This document shows, in pieces, positions 63,485 to 64,000 of a DNA stretch of 64,000 nucleotides. The DNA is from Mesorhizobium sp. (lineage in GTDB: Bacteria; Pseudomonadota; Alphaproteobacteria; Rhizobiales; Rhizobiaceae). The stretch spans positions 1,488,001 through 1,552,000 of the forward strand of contig NZ_JAMLIG010000001.1 in assembly GCF_023954305.1 (NCBI RefSeq), read 5' to 3'. Each line of letters begins with the position of its first letter. Positions within the stretch are counted from its first letter, which is position 1. Under the pieces are notes generated by a model, which made no database searches, was not told the DNA's origin, and worked only from the letters and a program-made list of their open reading frames with translations. The position numbers and the translations under genes are program-made.

Positions 63485-64000
63485 ATGTCGAACGATGCCG
63501 CCGGCCGCCTGCAGGCTTTCATGGACCGAGAGGAGTTGTTCGACCTCGTCCGGCGCGAGCGCTTCGCCCGCGACCAGCGGCGCTTCGACGTGATGCGCGA
63601 CTGCTTCCACGCTGACGCCTATGTGCGGACGAGCTGGTACGACGGCCGCGGCGGCGAAGCCTATGTCGAGGCGACGCGCGAGTTCATGGGCAGGGTGGGC
63701 AACGGCAAGCACTGGGTCTTTCCGGCCTTTGCCCGGATCGCCCGCGACCGCGCCACGGTCGAGAGTCCGGCGATGATCTTCAGCCGCACGCGGCTCGACG
63801 GCGTGGAGGTCGATTTCCATGTCTTCTGCCGCTTCTTCTCGCGGGCCGTCCGCGTCGGCGGCGTCTGGAAGCTGATGAGCTTCGAGGTCCTGTTCGAGCG
63901 CGACGTCATGAAGCCGGTCAACCCGGCGCAGAGCCTGCCCGTCGACTGGTCGCGCCTCGAGACCTTTCGCCCGTCCTACAAGTTCCTGGCCTGCATCCAG
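63485..64000 (+). CDS. SnoaL/NTF2-like protein (cut by window edge)
   Basis: The first 172 residues of a protein with a SnoaL-like (NTF2) fold: REELFDLVRRERFARDQRRFDVMRDCFHADAYVRTSWYDG at the N-terminus and later VDFHVFCRFFSRAVRVGGVWKL. Such domains act as ring-hydroxylating dioxygenase small subunits, dehydratases or isomerases. It follows TctA by 52 bp and so belongs to the cluster. The 3' end is missing. Confidence 0.75.
   Translation, partial: MSNDAAGRLQAFMDREELFDLVRRERFARDQRRFDVMRDCFHADAYVRTSWYDGRGGEAYVEATREFMGRVGNGKHWVFPAFARIARDRATVESPAMIFSRTRLDGVEVDFHVFCRFFSRAVRVGGVWKLMSFEVLFERDVMKPVNPAQSLPVDWSRLETFRPSYKFLACIQ

Overview
The window is high-GC chromosomal DNA of an alphaproteobacterium, most likely Hyphomicrobiales (Rhizobiales), of Mesorhizobium/Phyllobacteriaceae type. 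The evidence is the order rpsA-cmk ... aroA-TIGR02300 (FYDLN_acid)-tRNA-Ala, an HWE-family histidine kinase, promoters matching the EcfG consensus of the alphaproteobacterial general stress response, a class II-like EPSP synthase and a rhizobial-looking intergenic inverted-repeat element. The genus is inference only.

Layout. 1-20.8 kb is core-like: the 5' part of gyrB; a PAS-PAS-PAS-HWE kinase facing a single-domain response regulator; a cytochrome P450; a Xre/RES toxin-antitoxin pair; a Tat-exported cyclase; a zinc-ribbon membrane protein; a polar amino-acid ABC transporter operon ending in a malate/lactate-dehydrogenase-family enzyme; csbD; rpsA; cmk; a CYTH-CHAD protein; an SDR; aroA; a FYDLN_acid protein; and tRNA-Ala(GGC).

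20.84-54.44 kb looks like a genomic island of about 33.6 kb inserted at the 3' end of that tRNA. An imperfect copy of the tRNA end and its downstream flank recurs at 54431-54469 in the same orientation. Its left part carries a methyltransferase, a sterol-desaturase-like protein, an AraC regulator, an MFS/DsrE pair and an ArsR-rhodanese fusion. The centre is a copper system: a CueR regulator, an MFS pump, a CopA ATPase and a CopZ-like chaperone, each preceded by a CueR-type operator. Next come a copper nitrite reductase and a periplasmic copper block (His-rich protein, lipoprotein, TolC-like protein, multicopper oxidase, cupredoxin, CusF-like protein, a 37-aa peptide, DUF411, DUF305). The right part has a cytochrome c'-like gene and a PRPP synthetase gene, both frameshifted, a Spy-like chaperone, an AMP/thymidine phosphorylase, an MBL nuclease, a second copper-type ATPase with an unusual CPD motif, a second multicopper oxidase and an ATP-grasp-like protein behind a perfect FNR/FixK box. 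No integrase was recognised.

54.6-64 kb is a catabolic cluster: an IclR regulator divergent from a metal-hydrolase-like enzyme, a quinone oxidoreductase, a cupin, a beta-keto acid cleavage enzyme, an HpcH/HpaI aldolase, an SDR, TctB/TctA transporter subunits without a visible TctC, and a partial SnoaL-like protein. Its substrate is unknown.

How the parts fit: the island appears to combine cytoplasmic Cu(I) sensing and export (CueR, CopZ, CopA) with periplasmic oxidation and buffering (multicopper oxidases, cupredoxin, CusF-like). Low-oxygen regulation (two FNR-type boxes, nirK) is layered on top. Three GGAAC-N16/17-CGTT type promoters (two exact, one with a mismatch) put the HWE kinase, the response regulator and csbD in one putative general-stress regulon.
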